Assembly (NCBI RefSeq): GCF_900107755.1
Contig: NZ_FNQR01000003.1
Location: 186,001-250,000, forward strand
Reading direction: 5' to 3'
From: Thalassobacillus cyri
Lineage (GTDB): Bacteria > Bacillota > Bacilli > Bacillales > Halobacillaceae
DNA length: 64,000 nt
The notes under the pieces were generated by a model. The model searched no databases. It saw only the letters and a list, made by a program, of their open reading frames with translations, and was not told the DNA's origin. The translations under genes and the position numbers were made by a program. The first letter of the stretch is position 1. Each line of letters begins with the position of its first letter. Positions 17,443-25,780 of the stretch are shown here, one piece after another.

Positions 17443-18951
17443 TTATTCAACACCTAAAATATTAAGTGGTTTCTCACCGATATAAGATACGACGCTTTTT
17501 GTTTCTGAATATAAATCCAAGGTCTCTGCACTTAGTTCACGACCGAACCCGGATTGTTTATAGCCTCCGAATGGAGCCCCCGGAAACGCGGAGATCGGAT
17601 TATTGACCATTACGATGCCAGCCCGTAAACCAGAAGCAAGGCGATGGGCTTTTCCATGATCTTTCGTCCAGATTGCTGAACCGAGCCCGTAAATGGAGTC
17701 GTTCGCACGTTTCAATACTTCTTTTTCATCGCTGAACTTCATCAATACGACGACAGGGCCGAAAACCTCTTCCTGTGCAATCCGCATATCATTAGTCACA
17801 TTGGCAATGATAGTCGGCTCATACCAGTGGCCGTTTTCATAACCTTCTACTTTGACAGGCTTCCCTCCGCAAAGTACTTCACCGCCTTCTTCTTTGGCAA
17901 GCTTCACATAGTCATCGACGGTTTGAAGATGTCCTTCAGAAATGAGCGCTCCCATATGGGTAGCTTTATCAAACGGATCTCCTAATTTGATCCTTTTAGC
18001 TTTTTCAACAAAGCGATCGACGAAGTCATCATAAATATCTTCATGGATGAAGACGCGGGACCTGGCCTCACAAGACTGGCCTGTATTATAAAAGATACCG
18101 AACAATGAACCGTCCACTGCACCTTCCAGGTCGCAGTCGTTACAGACGATGCTCGGGGATTTTCCACCTAGTTCAAGAGTGACACGTTTCAAAGTATTCG
18201 AAGCTCGTGACATGATATCCTTGCCGGTGTCTGTTTCACCAGTAAATGCCACTTTATCAACACCAGAATGTTCAGTCAGATACGGACCGATTTCGGAACC
18301 GCTCCCGGTGACAACATTTAATACACCTTCCGGAACACCTGCTTCCTGACAGATTTCAGCAAGCATGTAAGCGGTGATGGGTGTGTGACTTGCAGGCTTC
18401 AAAACGATGGTGCATCCCGCCGCAAGCGCCGGTGCTACTTTCCAGGCCGCCATCATCAGTGGGTAGTTCCATGGAATGATTTGAGCGCAGACACCCACCG
18501 GCTCCTTTTCCGTATAGTTGAAAAAACCATTTGGCATCGGATTTGTACTGCCGCCAAACGTAGTGATCGCTCCAGCATAATACTCGAAATCTTCAATCGC
18601 CTGGGAAATCTGTCCTTGAGCAGCTGCGGCTGTCTTCCCGGTATCCAGCACTTCCGCTTCAACCAACTCATTAAAGCGCTTACGCATAATTGAGGCAACT
18701 TTGTTCAAAAGCCTGGATCGCTTGGCAGCTGTATGCCTTGGCCACTTTCCTGAAGTGAAAGCAACCCGGGCTGCTTCGACGGCACGGTCGACATCTTCTT
18801 TCGATGCTTTCGCTACCTTTGCCAGCCTCTCTCCGTTAGCTGGATTATAGATTTCAAAAAATTCTCCTTTGCTGCTGTCGGTATATTCACCGTTTATCAA
18901 AAGCTGATACGTATCTTTTACTACTTTTACTTTCGTAGTTCCTACCTCCAT
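17443..18951 (-). CDS. Aldehyde dehydrogenase, PaaZ-type candidate
   Basis: A 502-residue NAD(P)-dependent aldehyde dehydrogenase. The active-site glutamate is in LELGGKSPSIV and the catalytic cysteine in YNTGQSCEARSR; the nucleotide-binding FTGETDTGK is also present. Best overall fit is the betaine/aromatic aldehyde dehydrogenase group, but position in the paa operon between paaJ and a hydratase suggests oxidation of the open-chain 3-oxo-5,6-dehydrosuberyl-CoA semialdehyde, the job of the dehydrogenase domain of PaaZ. The MaoC-type hydratase domain that is fused in E. coli PaaZ is absent. ATG with AAGGAGG in front. Confidence 0.8.
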   Translation of the reverse strand: MEVGTTKVKVVKDTYQLLINGEYTDSSKGEFFEIYNPANGERLAKVAKASKEDVDRAVEAARVAFTSGKWPRHTAAKRSRLLNKVASIMRKRFNELVEAEVLDTGKTAAAAQGQISQAIEDFEYYAGAITTFGGSTNPMPNGFFNYTEKEPVGVCAQIIPWNYPLMMAAWKVAPALAAGCTIVLKPASHTPITAYMLAEICQEAGVPEGVLNVVTGSGSEIGPYLTEHSGVDKVAFTGETDTGKDIMSRASNTLKRVTLELGGKSPSIVCNDCDLEGAVDGSLFGIFYNTGQSCEARSRVFIHEDIYDDFVDRFVEKAKRIKLGDPFDKATHMGALISEGHLQTVDDYVKLAKEEGGEVLCGGKPVKVEGYENGHWYEPTIIANVTNDMRIAQEEVFGPVVVLMKFSDEKEVLKRANDSIYGLGSAIWTKDHGKAHRLASGLRAGIVMVNNPISAFPGAPFGGYKQSGFGRELSAETLDLYSETKSVVSYIGEKPLNILGVE

Positions 18952-18975
18952 TTCAAAATCCTCCTTAGAAGTTTT

Positions 18976-20175
18976 TTACACTTTTTCAATAATTACCGAA
19001 ATTCCTTGTCCTACGCCGACACACATGCTGGCCAAACCATAACGGCAGTCCCGCTTTTGCATTTCATGGACAAGTGTCGTCAAAATTCTAGCACCACTGC
19101 ACCCTAACGGATGACCAAGTGCAATTGCCCCGCCGTTTACATTGACAATCGCGGGATCAAGCTCAAGCTCACGAATACAGGCAACTGCCTGAGAGGCAAA
19201 GGCTTCATTCAATTCTACCAAGTCGATATCGTCAATTGTCAGCCCTGCCCTTTTCAATGCTTTCCTTGACGCTGGTATCGGCCCTACTCCCATGTATGCT
19301 GGATCGACCCCTGCGACCGCGGAGGTAACAATACGAGCTTTCGGCTTCAATCCTAATTCTTCTGCTGTGTTCTTCTCCGCAACCAGCAAGGCGCTCGCTC
19401 CATCATTGATGCCCGATGAATTCCCTGCAGTGACAGTCCCGTCCTTTCTGAAAACTGGTTTCAGTTTCGCCAAACCTTCCATTGAAGCTGAGGGACGCGG
19501 GTGCTCATCTTTAGTAAAAGTTTCCGGATCCCCCTTACGTTGCGGCACATTTATCGGTACAATTTCATCGTCAAAGCGGCCTTCCTCAATCGCATATGCT
19601 GCGCGCTTTTGACTTTCTAAAGCCAGTTTATCCTGCGCTTTCCTATCGACCTTGTATTCCCCAGCGACATTCTCGGCTGTTTCTCCCAAGCTGACAGGCG
19701 GGTACATCTTTTCCATTTCCGGATTGACGAGCCGCCAGCCGAGCGTCGTGTCATAAAGCTTCTCGTCGCCTCGCCCCCCGGTTACTTGAGGTTTCATCAT
19801 CACATATGGGGCACGGGACATACTTTCTGTCCCTCCGGCAATGAACAAATCACCACGGTCAGACTGGATCGACATCGCTGATTGATTTACCGCTTCAAGG
19901 CCTGAACCGCACAGCCTGTTTACGGTCACTCCCGGCACACTCTTGGGCAGACCCGCCAACAGTGCGCCCATTCGCGCGATATTCCTATTATCCTCTCCTG
20001 CCTGATTGGCACACCCCATGAAAACATCTTCCACCAGCTCAGGGTCTATGCCGGTCCTCTTGACCAGCTCCCTGACTACGTGGGCTGCAAGGTCATCCGG
20101 CCGGACATTTGTAAGTGTTCCATTGAACTTGCCGATCGGTGTTCTTAGTGCATCTACAATTACCGGATCTCTCAT
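18976..20175 (-). CDS. paaJ: 3-oxoadipyl-CoA/3-oxo-5,6-dehydrosuberyl-CoA thiolase PaaJ
   Basis: A 399-residue thiolase with Cys89 ([13 protein letters not shown]), the histidine in [15 protein letters not shown] and Cys385 (CVGVGQG). The [20 protein letters not shown] region and the length are typical of the PcaF/PaaJ group. In the paa pathway it cleaves twice: 3-oxo-5,6-dehydrosuberyl-CoA to 2,3-dehydroadipyl-CoA plus acetyl-CoA, then 3-oxoadipyl-CoA to succinyl-CoA plus acetyl-CoA. The start overlaps the previous gene by four bases. Confidence 0.9.
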   Translation of the reverse strand: MRDPVIVDALRTPIGKFNGTLTNVRPDDLAAHVVRELVKRTGIDPELVEDVFMGCANQAGEDNRNIARMGALLAGLPKSVPGVTVNRLCGSGLEAVNQSAMSIQSDRGDLFIAGGTESMSRAPYVMMKPQVTGGRGDEKLYDTTLGWRLVNPEMEKMYPPVSLGETAENVAGEYKVDRKAQDKLALESQKRAAYAIEEGRFDDEIVPINVPQRKGDPETFTKDEHPRPSASMEGLAKLKPVFRKDGTVTAGNSSGINDGASALLVAEKNTAEELGLKPKARIVTSAVAGVDPAYMGVGPIPASRKALKRAGLTIDDIDLVELNEAFASQAVACIRELELDPAIVNVNGGAIALGHPLGCSGARILTTLVHEMQKRDCRYGLASMCVGVGQGISVIIEKV

Positions 20176-20921
20176 TTCACTAGCTCCTTGACTTCTTTCT
20201 TCTCATGTTCACAAAATCCTCGTCCGGATCCACCCCAGCCTGCGTAAACAAACTTACGTAGCAGAGAAGCGGGACGATACCGTTCCTCCCCAAGGTGACG
20301 ATGCAATCCTTCAAGCACCGCGTAGACATTCTCTATGCCTACCTTTTCTACCCATTCCAGCGGTCCATAAGGATAATTCGTTCCCTTTTTCATCGCTGTA
20401 TCGATATCTGCCGCTCTTGCTGTCTTTTCCATATAAGCAAACACTGATTCATTGATAATTAAACTGATGATTCTTGGGAAAACCATTCCTGGTTCATCGT
20501 CGACGGTTTCCGTTTCCTTTCCGATAGCTTCCAACTGTTTACGCGCAGCCTCTAAATGCGCAGGATCCGTCTGAAGAGCTGGAGCCAACTCTGTCAGCTT
20601 GGTGTCAGCAAAGTTATCGAAAGCAGCAAATCCTACCAGCCTCTCAGGATGCTTAAGCCAGGAAGCCAATTCGTTTGCTGTCCATTGAAAAGAGGTCGAT
20701 AGAATAGTAGTTGTTCTCGGAGCAATAGACTCAATAAGGCTTAGATTCTGCCTTTTATCGTATTGATCAAGGTTGACAGTTTCTATTACCAGCTCCGCTT
20801 CGGCCAGCCGTTGTTCATCATTCCAGGACACATTACTATCCGCGTGATCCTTCCAATATGTGAACAACGCTTCAGCAACCTTGTTCTTACCAATAATGCT
20901 GATGTTATGTGGCATAGTCAT
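20172..20921 (-). CDS. PaaH C-terminal half as a separate protein
   Basis: A 249-residue protein. The first ~110 residues resemble a Rossmann fold without a normal dinucleotide motif ([14 protein letters not shown]), and the rest is a 3-hydroxyacyl-CoA dehydrogenase C-terminal domain ([42 protein letters not shown]). This is the order of the second half of the ~475-residue E. coli PaaH: a reduced Rossmann domain plus a second 3HCDH domain. Start at ATG 20921 has GGAGG five bases upstream and overlaps the paaH stop by 17 bases; a longer frame to 21041 has no support. Probably a partner subunit of the paaH product. Confidence 0.75.
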   Translation of the reverse strand: MTMPHNISIIGKNKVAEALFTYWKDHADSNVSWNDEQRLAEAELVIETVNLDQYDKRQNLSLIESIAPRTTTILSTSFQWTANELASWLKHPERLVGFAAFDNFADTKLTELAPALQTDPAHLEAARKQLEAIGKETETVDDEPGMVFPRIISLIINESVFAYMEKTARAADIDTAMKKGTNYPYGPLEWVEKVGIENVYAVLEGLHRHLGEERYRPASLLRKFVYAGWGGSGRGFCEHEKKEVKELVK

Positions 20922-21765
20922 AAAACCCTCCTTCTGTTTTACGACCAAGCCGCCCCGCCTGTACCATCCGTTCCTGGTTATAGTGCGGACGGAAACGACT
21001 ATCTCCGTAGAAGCTGCTGTAAACAGTATTGGTTGTAGCAAAATTGATATCGATGCCGATCATATCCTGCAGTTCAAACGGTCCCATTTTGAAACCGCCT
21101 GCTTTTTTCAAAATTCGGTCAATTTGTTCGACACTGGCAACGCCATCATTCTCAATCCTCAGCGCTTCATTATAAAATGGACGCGCTACCCGGTTGACGA
21201 TAAAACCTGGCGTATCCCTGCAGACGACCGGATATTTATTCAGTTGTTCTGAGAAAGCTGTCAAGATATCGATTGTTTCTTGTCCGGTTTCCACTCCCCG
21301 AACGACTTCGACAAGCAGCATAAGGGGAGCTGGGTTGAAAAAGTGCAGGCCGGCCAGCCTGGATGGATCTTTCACCTTTCCGCCAATTTCCGTGATTGAT
21401 AAAGAAGATGTATTGGTTGCAAAAATAGTTTCAGAGGGACAATACTCTTCCAATTGTTGAAAAATCGATTGTTTGATCTCCAGTTTTTCTGGAGCCGCTT
21501 CTACCACCAGATCCACACTACCGATACTGAGAAGGTCAGTTGTGACTGACAGCTTTTCTTTGGCTTCAGCCATAACCGAGGCTTCAGCACGGCCTTTTTC
21601 CACATGGCGGTCCAGCCGTTTGTAAATGCTTGCCATCGCTTTGTCTACCTGCTGCTGATCGATATCATAAAGTGTGGCATCAAAACCATGTTCTACCGCG
21701 ACCTGGGCAATTCCGGCCCCCATGGTACCTGATCCAATGACAGCAATATGTTTGATTTTTACCAT
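20905..21765 (-). CDS. paaH: 3-hydroxyadipyl-CoA dehydrogenase PaaH
   Basis: A 286-residue 3-hydroxyacyl-CoA dehydrogenase. The NAD-binding motif is VIGSGTMGAGIAQV at the N-terminus; the catalytic histidine-glutamate pair is in LAGLHFFNPAPLMLLVEVV; the C-terminal dimerisation domain ends at [11 protein letters not shown]. It oxidises 3-hydroxyadipyl-CoA to 3-oxoadipyl-CoA. Start chosen at ATG 21765 (GGGTGAGAG upstream, family-typical start before KIKHIAVIG); the longer frame to 21822 adds 19 residues lacking homology. Length matches the N-terminal half of E. coli PaaH. Confidence 0.88.
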   Translation of the reverse strand: MVKIKHIAVIGSGTMGAGIAQVAVEHGFDATLYDIDQQQVDKAMASIYKRLDRHVEKGRAEASVMAEAKEKLSVTTDLLSIGSVDLVVEAAPEKLEIKQSIFQQLEEYCPSETIFATNTSSLSITEIGGKVKDPSRLAGLHFFNPAPLMLLVEVVRGVETGQETIDILTAFSEQLNKYPVVCRDTPGFIVNRVARPFYNEALRIENDGVASVEQIDRILKKAGGFKMGPFELQDMIGIDINFATTNTVYSSFYGDSRFRPHYNQERMVQAGRLGRKTEGGFYDYAT

Positions 21766-21781
21766 TTCGGCTCTCTCACCC

Positions 21782-21955
21782 TCATTCCTTGTGCGTCGTT
21801 TCTTGCCATTTGATATATTCAAAACAACTTTTGCATGCGTTGCAGTAATATTGCCTTACCAGCTGGGCCGTGCCAAACGGGGCGATGATTTGTACATTAT
21901 CCGAAGAGCAGAAGGGACAGGCGATTTTTTTGTCTGTCTCAGACATGGGAAACAT
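21782..21955 (-). CDS. PaaD-type zinc ribbon as a separate small protein
   Basis: A 57-residue protein with two CxxC pairs, CPFC and CNAC, spaced by about 24 residues, then SCFEYIKW. In E. coli and other proteobacteria the same pattern (CPxCGS...FG...L..YCxxCxxPFEYFKC) forms the C-terminal zinc ribbon of PaaD, which here is missing from the paaD product at 22805. It overlaps the end of paaC; starts at ATG 21955 (GGTGAG upstream) or 21946 are both possible. Probably acts with PaaD in metal-centre maturation of the PaaA oxygenase (inference). Confidence 0.78.
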   Translation of the reverse strand: MFPMSETDKKIACPFCSSDNVQIIAPFGTAQLVRQYYCNACKSCFEYIKWQETTHKE

Positions 21956-22577
21956 ACCGCTCACCAAGTACTTCATTCATCGCTGAAGCGAATGCGGATG
22001 ATAGTTTGCTAGACTCGGAAACTACACCTGCTTCTATCAATGGTTGGCTTCCTTCTACCTGTCTTATCCATTCACCGGCATGGTGATAAGCTTTTTCGAG
22101 ATCCACTCTTGTTCTCCTCGGAATCGATCCCTGGTCTTCAAGCAGCTGGAGACACCAGTTTTTCGCATACATAACGTGCTCTGTCAATTCATTGGACATT
22201 TTAGCAAACTGCGCGTTAAGCTCTTCCCCTTTGTTCTTCATCAACTCTTCCATCACTAGATTGATAGCAACATTATTCACATATAAACCAGCGAGCAGCT
22301 CCACCCAGTTGGAGGCGTTTACAATTTGGTTGAAGGCTTTCCCTGTCTGTTCTTTCACATCTACTTTGCCGGCACGTTTTCCTTGTACTTCGAAAGACCA
22401 CCGATACAACAACCGCGCATGACCAAGGTCTCCTTGTGCCATTGAAATTGATGCTAATGAGGCTTCCAGGTTAGGTCCGCTTACACCAAGCTCTACAAGT
22501 TGTTCTCCCATAATGAACTTGTTATCTGCTATAGTTTCAGCCAGTTCTACCAGTGCATTGATTTGTTGTTCATTCAT
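21939..22577 (-). CDS. paaC: Phenylacetyl-CoA epoxidase structural subunit PaaC
   Basis: A 212-residue ferritin-like protein, homologous to PaaA but without a full set of iron ligands (the second helix reads QGDLGHARLLY rather than DELGHAxxAY). PaaC is the scaffold subunit that pairs with the catalytic PaaA in the epoxidase that converts phenylacetyl-CoA to the 1,2-epoxide. It follows paaB directly with no gap. It is somewhat shorter than the ~248-residue E. coli protein. Confidence 0.88.
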   Translation of the reverse strand: MNEQQINALVELAETIADNKFIMGEQLVELGVSGPNLEASLASISMAQGDLGHARLLYRWSFEVQGKRAGKVDVKEQTGKAFNQIVNASNWVELLAGLYVNNVAINLVMEELMKNKGEELNAQFAKMSNELTEHVMYAKNWCLQLLEDQGSIPRRTRVDLEKAYHHAGEWIRQVEGSQPLIEAGVVSESSKLSSAFASAMNEVLGERYVSHV

Positions 22578-22808
22578 TTATTTCACTCCTTCCTTTTCAA
22601 AAAGTCCTTCTGGTACTCGAACAGGGATCAAATCGGAATTCTTTACAAGGTGCATTTCCACCCAATCTTCCTCGTCATATATTCGCTGGGCATAGACCTT
22701 TGCCAGCTCATCACTTCCTGCCCGGAAGGAACCGACCTGTACCAGATCATCCCCCCGCTTGATGCGAGTGAAAAGGAAGTAGTCATTCCCTTCAGAAGAA
22801 TAGCTCAT
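22578..22808 (-). CDS. paaB: Phenylacetyl-CoA epoxidase subunit PaaB
   Basis: A 76-residue protein read from ATG 22808, which lies in an ATGA overlap with the paaD stop behind GGGGGG. The pattern YFLFTRIKRGDDLVQVGSF, AKVYAQRIYDEEDWVEMHLV and VKNSDLI matches PaaB of other species (YEVFVR...HVGS...ALxxARDxY...WVVxxxxI). PaaB bridges PaaAC dimers in the epoxidase complex. It is shorter than the 95-residue E. coli protein because the C-terminal tail is trimmed. A frame to 22883 exists but would overlap paaD widely. Confidence 0.85.
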   Translation of the reverse strand: MSYSSEGNDYFLFTRIKRGDDLVQVGSFRAGSDELAKVYAQRIYDEEDWVEMHLVKNSDLIPVRVPEGLFEKEGVK

Positions 22809-23128
22809 GAACGAACCCCCCAGTGCTGCATTTTGTTTTTCCCTTCTTCCGTCATATCGTGGACCGTCCAGGCGGGACTCCATTGCACTTCGATTTCTAC
22901 GTTTTCAACTTCCTCTTCCTTTAAAAGGCGCTCTTTGATATCACTTTCGATCCATACCATACATGCACATCCAGTAGATGTATAGGTCATTGTCACCTTA
23001 ATCATGCTGCCTTCTTTATCAATCCCTCTGATTAACCCCATATCCACTACGCTAATAGGGAATTCTGGGTCCATAACTTCTTTAAGAGCGTCCCAGTACT
23101 TTTCAGTCGCTTGTTTTGTATCGTTCAT
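22805..23128 (-). CDS. paaD: PaaD DUF59/MIP18-domain protein without zinc ribbon
   Basis: A 107-residue protein with the DUF59 pattern MDPEFPISVVDMGLIRGI, MTYTSTGCACM (conserved cysteines) and the PaaD-specific WSPAWTVHDMTEEGKNKM. PaaD is needed for assembly of an active epoxidase and is thought to handle its metal centre. E. coli PaaD has about 165 residues and ends in a four-cysteine zinc ribbon; that part is absent here and is found as its own gene at 21782. Gene order A-D-B-C also differs from the proteobacterial A-B-C-D-E. One-base overlap with paaA. Confidence 0.86.
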   Translation of the reverse strand: MNDTKQATEKYWDALKEVMDPEFPISVVDMGLIRGIDKEGSMIKVTMTYTSTGCACMVWIESDIKERLLKEEEVENVEIEVQWSPAWTVHDMTEEGKNKMQHWGVRS

Positions 23129-24066
23129 TATGAAGCCTCCTCTTGGCGCATCTTTTCCATTTCTTTTGCGCCTTTTTGAATACGCGCAACAAATTCTTCG
23201 TTCTCTGGTCCACGTTTCTTGAATCGTTCAATCATACCTTCCCATGTATCCGGCTCGTCAAATTTCCATCTTCTGTTTTCTACATCGAATTTACATGGAA
23301 ACGGTACATCTACAACATATTTTTCCTGGTCTTCATCATAATGAGCCGGCACCTTTACTCCAATGGATTCACAGAAAGGTACAGCGGTCGATAACCATTT
23401 CTGACGAAGCTCGTCATTCGTTTTCCCTTTGAGGCGATAATCGATCTGTGCCGAACGGCTCTTCTTCTGATCGGATACTCCAAAGAATTCCAATCCCATC
23501 ATGAACATCCAGTCCACCGCTCCCTGGACTTGTTTGGCTGTCTCTGGTTTTTTCATCGCACTTTTCATGATGATTTCGCCATTTCTCAAGTGAAACAGTT
23601 CTTCTTTATCCACTTTAACCAAAGCCCGCTTCCAAGGGCCGTAAGAAGTGTTCTCGTAAGCATCTCCCAAAAGCGTATAACCTGCCCTATCGAACAACCC
23701 GTTAAATACTCCAAGTTCGATCCAATTGTTCAGCTTGAAGTCGAATGCGTATGGATTTTTCCACCGATTTGATGGCCGCTCATAAACAAGTCTTACCGTA
23801 TCTTCTCCAAGCTCCTCCAGTAACCGGTAGGCGATATGTGCATGCCCAAGTTCATCCTGCATGACCGCCAGCGCTGTAATTTTATAATTCAAGTTCGGCG
23901 CTTCCTGATAAACCGTCAATAATGGTGGAACACTCAACAATTCGGTATCCCCTACAATCATCAATGTTTGTTTTAAAGCTTTTAAATAATCTTCATCCAT
24001 ATCTTCCATGCGTTCTACCATGAAGCCTTTACGTACTTTTTCCTGCAAAACCTCTGACTTGCTCAT
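23128..24066 (-). CDS. paaA: Phenylacetyl-CoA epoxidase catalytic subunit PaaA
   Basis: A 312-residue ferritin-like diiron oxygenase. The iron ligands are visible as two ExxH pairs: Glu72/His75 (MQDELGHAHIAY) and Glu156/His159 (KEELFHLRNGE), with further glutamates in GDTELLS and NNWIELG. It epoxidises the ring of phenylacetyl-CoA with O2 and reduced electron carrier. First gene of the eleven-gene operon, with GAGGTGG before the ATG and a consensus promoter at 24115-24143. No paaE reductase gene is in this operon. Confidence 0.94.
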   Translation of the reverse strand: MSKSEVLQEKVRKGFMVERMEDMDEDYLKALKQTLMIVGDTELLSVPPLLTVYQEAPNLNYKITALAVMQDELGHAHIAYRLLEELGEDTVRLVYERPSNRWKNPYAFDFKLNNWIELGVFNGLFDRAGYTLLGDAYENTSYGPWKRALVKVDKEELFHLRNGEIIMKSAMKKPETAKQVQGAVDWMFMMGLEFFGVSDQKKSRSAQIDYRLKGKTNDELRQKWLSTAVPFCESIGVKVPAHYDEDQEKYVVDVPFPCKFDVENRRWKFDEPDTWEGMIERFKKRGPENEEFVARIQKGAKEMEKMRQEEAS

Positions 24067-24080
24067 TACTCCACCTCTTT

Positions 24081-24163
24081 TATTATGTTTTTTTAATTTT
24101 CGTATTTAAATAATAATATAAGATAAGTCACAGTGAATGTCAATGGTTATATTATGTTTTTTT
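24081..24163 (-). promoter_or_regulatory. paaA promoter with downstream ACGAAAA-N9-CATAAT element
   Basis: Minus-strand -35 TTGACA (24138-24143), 17-base spacer, -10 TATATT (24115-24120). Twenty-seven bases after the -10 comes CATAAT (24082-24087), preceded by ACGAAAA (24097-24103) with nine bases between them. A direct repeat of 14 bases (plus-strand TATTATGTTTTTTT at 24081 and 24150) flanks the promoter. The same spacing occurs at 30581-30642 and 30788-30849. Confidence 0.75.
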
Positions 24164-24188
24164 GACGATAATTAAATTAACAATAGTA

Positions 24189-24221
24189 TTAACCTTGTCA
24201 AAAGTTAAAACCCAAGGTTAA
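24189..24221. repeat. 9-bp inverted repeat upstream of paaA
   Basis: TTAACCTTG (24189-24197) and CAAGGTTAA (24213-24221) are perfect reverse complements with 15 bases between them. It lies between the paaA promoter and the IS relic. Possible operator or structure; no T-run follows. Confidence 0.45.
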
Positions 24222-24237
24222 AAGACATAAAAAAACA

Positions 24238-24751
24238 CGGAAGGTTGGTTAACCTTCCGTCAGGCTGTCGAGAAACTCTCAACAGCCTTATTTATTTCAG
24301 TTGGCTTTTAATTATTCACTTCGAATTCGTTTCAAAGGTACGGATATCTTCCAGGAAATTTCCGTTAAAATTGTTCTTCAGGCCATGACCCACCGATGGT
24401 ATCCGGGCGTATCCTATTTACGGATTTCACCCATTTAAAGGCCAATGCGAATAAGAAAAAATTCTCCAAACAAGAAGTGTTAGTAGCAACAGCCGAGTAT
24501 ATGGAAGAGTTAGATAGGGCTGTACGCAAGGATCGAGAAGATCGTGGAAAATTTATAGAATAAGAAAAGAGAAAGTGGAACGTAGCTTCGCAGATTCAAA
24601 AAACTGCATAGGCTGCGTTATTGTCTTTTATGCGGAAAGGAAAATGTACGAGAAAAGATGTTACCGATAGCTGCCCGCCCGTGCGCACAAAAAAGCTTGT
24701 AAAAAACATAGGGTTTCTCTACAAGCTGACGGAAGGTTCGTTAACCTTCCG
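24238..24751 (+). mobile_element. Decayed IS1182-family element inserted in a terminator palindrome
   Basis: The element (24260-24729, about 470 bases) is bordered by related ends: TCAGGCTGTCGAGAAAC on the left and, on the reverse strand, TCAGCTTGTAGAGAAAC on the right. Both sides are flanked by copies of one palindrome, CGGAAGGTTNGTTAACCTTCCG (24238-24259 and 24730-24751; shown as GGAAGGTT and AACCTTCC arms), which look like a long target duplication. The left copy still has a T-run on the minus strand (terminator of the MBL gene). Internal transposase sequence is broken. Confidence 0.75.
24331..24692 (+). pseudogene. IS1182-family transposase remnant
   Basis: Three pieces of one transposase are readable in shifted frames. 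First, DIFQEISVKIVLQAMTHRW; then, after a frameshift, GRILFTDFTHLKANANK and EYMEELDRAVRKDREDRGK, where FTD-THLKANANK is the DDE-region signature of IS1182 transposases; then, after a stop and an internal deletion, RKEKVERSFADSK and, in a further frame, HRLRYCLLCGKENVRE. The N-terminus is gone. Clearly inactive. Confidence 0.8.
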
Positions 24752-24754
24752 TAT

Positions 24755-25780
24755 TCAGGTTGCAGGCTGGTGATTCTGCTGATAAGTGATGGCTCCATGC
24801 TTATCAGTTATATGTTTGACCCTGCCTTCTTCTTCTAAATAATGCATATGAGCGATGGTTTCTGCGATGGCAAACCGCCATTGATGAGGATTCAACTTTC
24901 TGTGACTGAATATGGCTGATGCTATTTGATAGACAGTACTATGATCAGCCAACGTTTCCATAGCTGAAAGTCTTTTTTCATGATGTTTTATCAATTCATC
25001 GATCCGTTCTTTCACGTGATATATTGGATTTCCATGGGCCGTATAGGCTATGTTGATCGGCAGTTCTCTGATTTTTTCTAAGGATTCGAAATACTCATGG
25101 AGCGGGCGTTGGCTGGTCCCCGGCCACACACTGATGTTGGGGGTGATCGGATCGAGAATCAAATCAGAAAGGAATATTGTCCCTGTACTTTCTTCATATA
25201 GACAAAACATACCGTCGCTATGACCAGGAGTAAGAAGTACCTTCCATTGCCTACCCATAAAAACAGGCTCATGGTCCAACTTCTGAATCGAAGGAAGCGG
25301 TCTCATAGTCTCAGCCATTTTATCCATATGCAAAGCAATTTCCTTGCTAAGTGTTTCTGGTACCCCATGCCTTTCTGCCATCACCCTGATCCGCTGCGAT
25401 TGTATGCTGCCTTCTCCCCACACTTGCTCCATCATTTGAAGATCAAGCGTGTGCATATATACGGGTGCGCCTGTTTTATTTTGCATCCAATCAGCAAGGC
25501 CGGAATGATCCGGATGGAAATGGGTGACAAATATCGCCTCGATCCTGCCCGGTGACAAACTGAGTTCACGAAAGACCTCTTCCCATGCTTCCCGGGCTTT
25601 TCGGTAATTATAACCGGTATCAATCAAAACAAAAGCATCTTCCTTCGGCAATAAATAGCAATAGACATATTGCATCGGAAAAGGAACCGGAATGCCGATC
25701 CGGTATCCGCCCCCCTCAACCTTAGTAAAATTCAACTTCCCCGCCTCCTGACTATTTATTTGGCCAGATGTCAACCGCAT
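24755..25780 (-). CDS. MBL-fold metallo-hydrolase (paa operon)
   Basis: A 341-residue metallo-beta-lactamase-fold hydrolase. The metal motif THFHPDHSGLADW is near residues 85-97, a further histidine is in LLTPGHSDGM, Asp in FLSDLI, and a final His in AYTAHGNP. The C-terminal ~80 residues form a winged-helix-like tail (HQWRFAIAETIAHMHYLEE), as in RNase Z-like/LACTB2-type hydrolases. ATG 25780 sits directly at the stop of the hydratase gene (TGATG). It is the last gene of the hydratase-gctAB-paaX operon; a role as acyl-CoA or lactone hydrolase is plausible but unproven. Confidence 0.75.
   Translation of the reverse strand: MRLTSGQINSQEAGKLNFTKVEGGGYRIGIPVPFPMQYVYCYLLPKEDAFVLIDTGYNYRKAREAWEEVFRELSLSPGRIEAIFVTHFHPDHSGLADWMQNKTGAPVYMHTLDLQMMEQVWGEGSIQSQRIRVMAERHGVPETLSKEIALHMDKMAETMRPLPSIQKLDHEPVFMGRQWKVLLTPGHSDGMFCLYEESTGTIFLSDLILDPITPNISVWPGTSQRPLHEYFESLEKIRELPINIAYTAHGNPIYHVKERIDELIKHHEKRLSAMETLADHSTVYQIASAIFSHRKLNPHQWRFAIAETIAHMHYLEEEGRVKHITDKHGAITYQQNHQPAT

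Noticed and set aside
20922-21041. Longer start for the PaaH second-half gene
   Set aside because: The 40-residue extension lies inside paaH in another frame, without ribosome site; ATG 20921 has GGAGG at five bases.
14933-24066. Anaerobic benzoyl-CoA or box pathway
   Set aside because: A benzoate-CoA ligase type gene is present, but no benzoyl-CoA reductase or BoxA/B/C sequences occur in the window.
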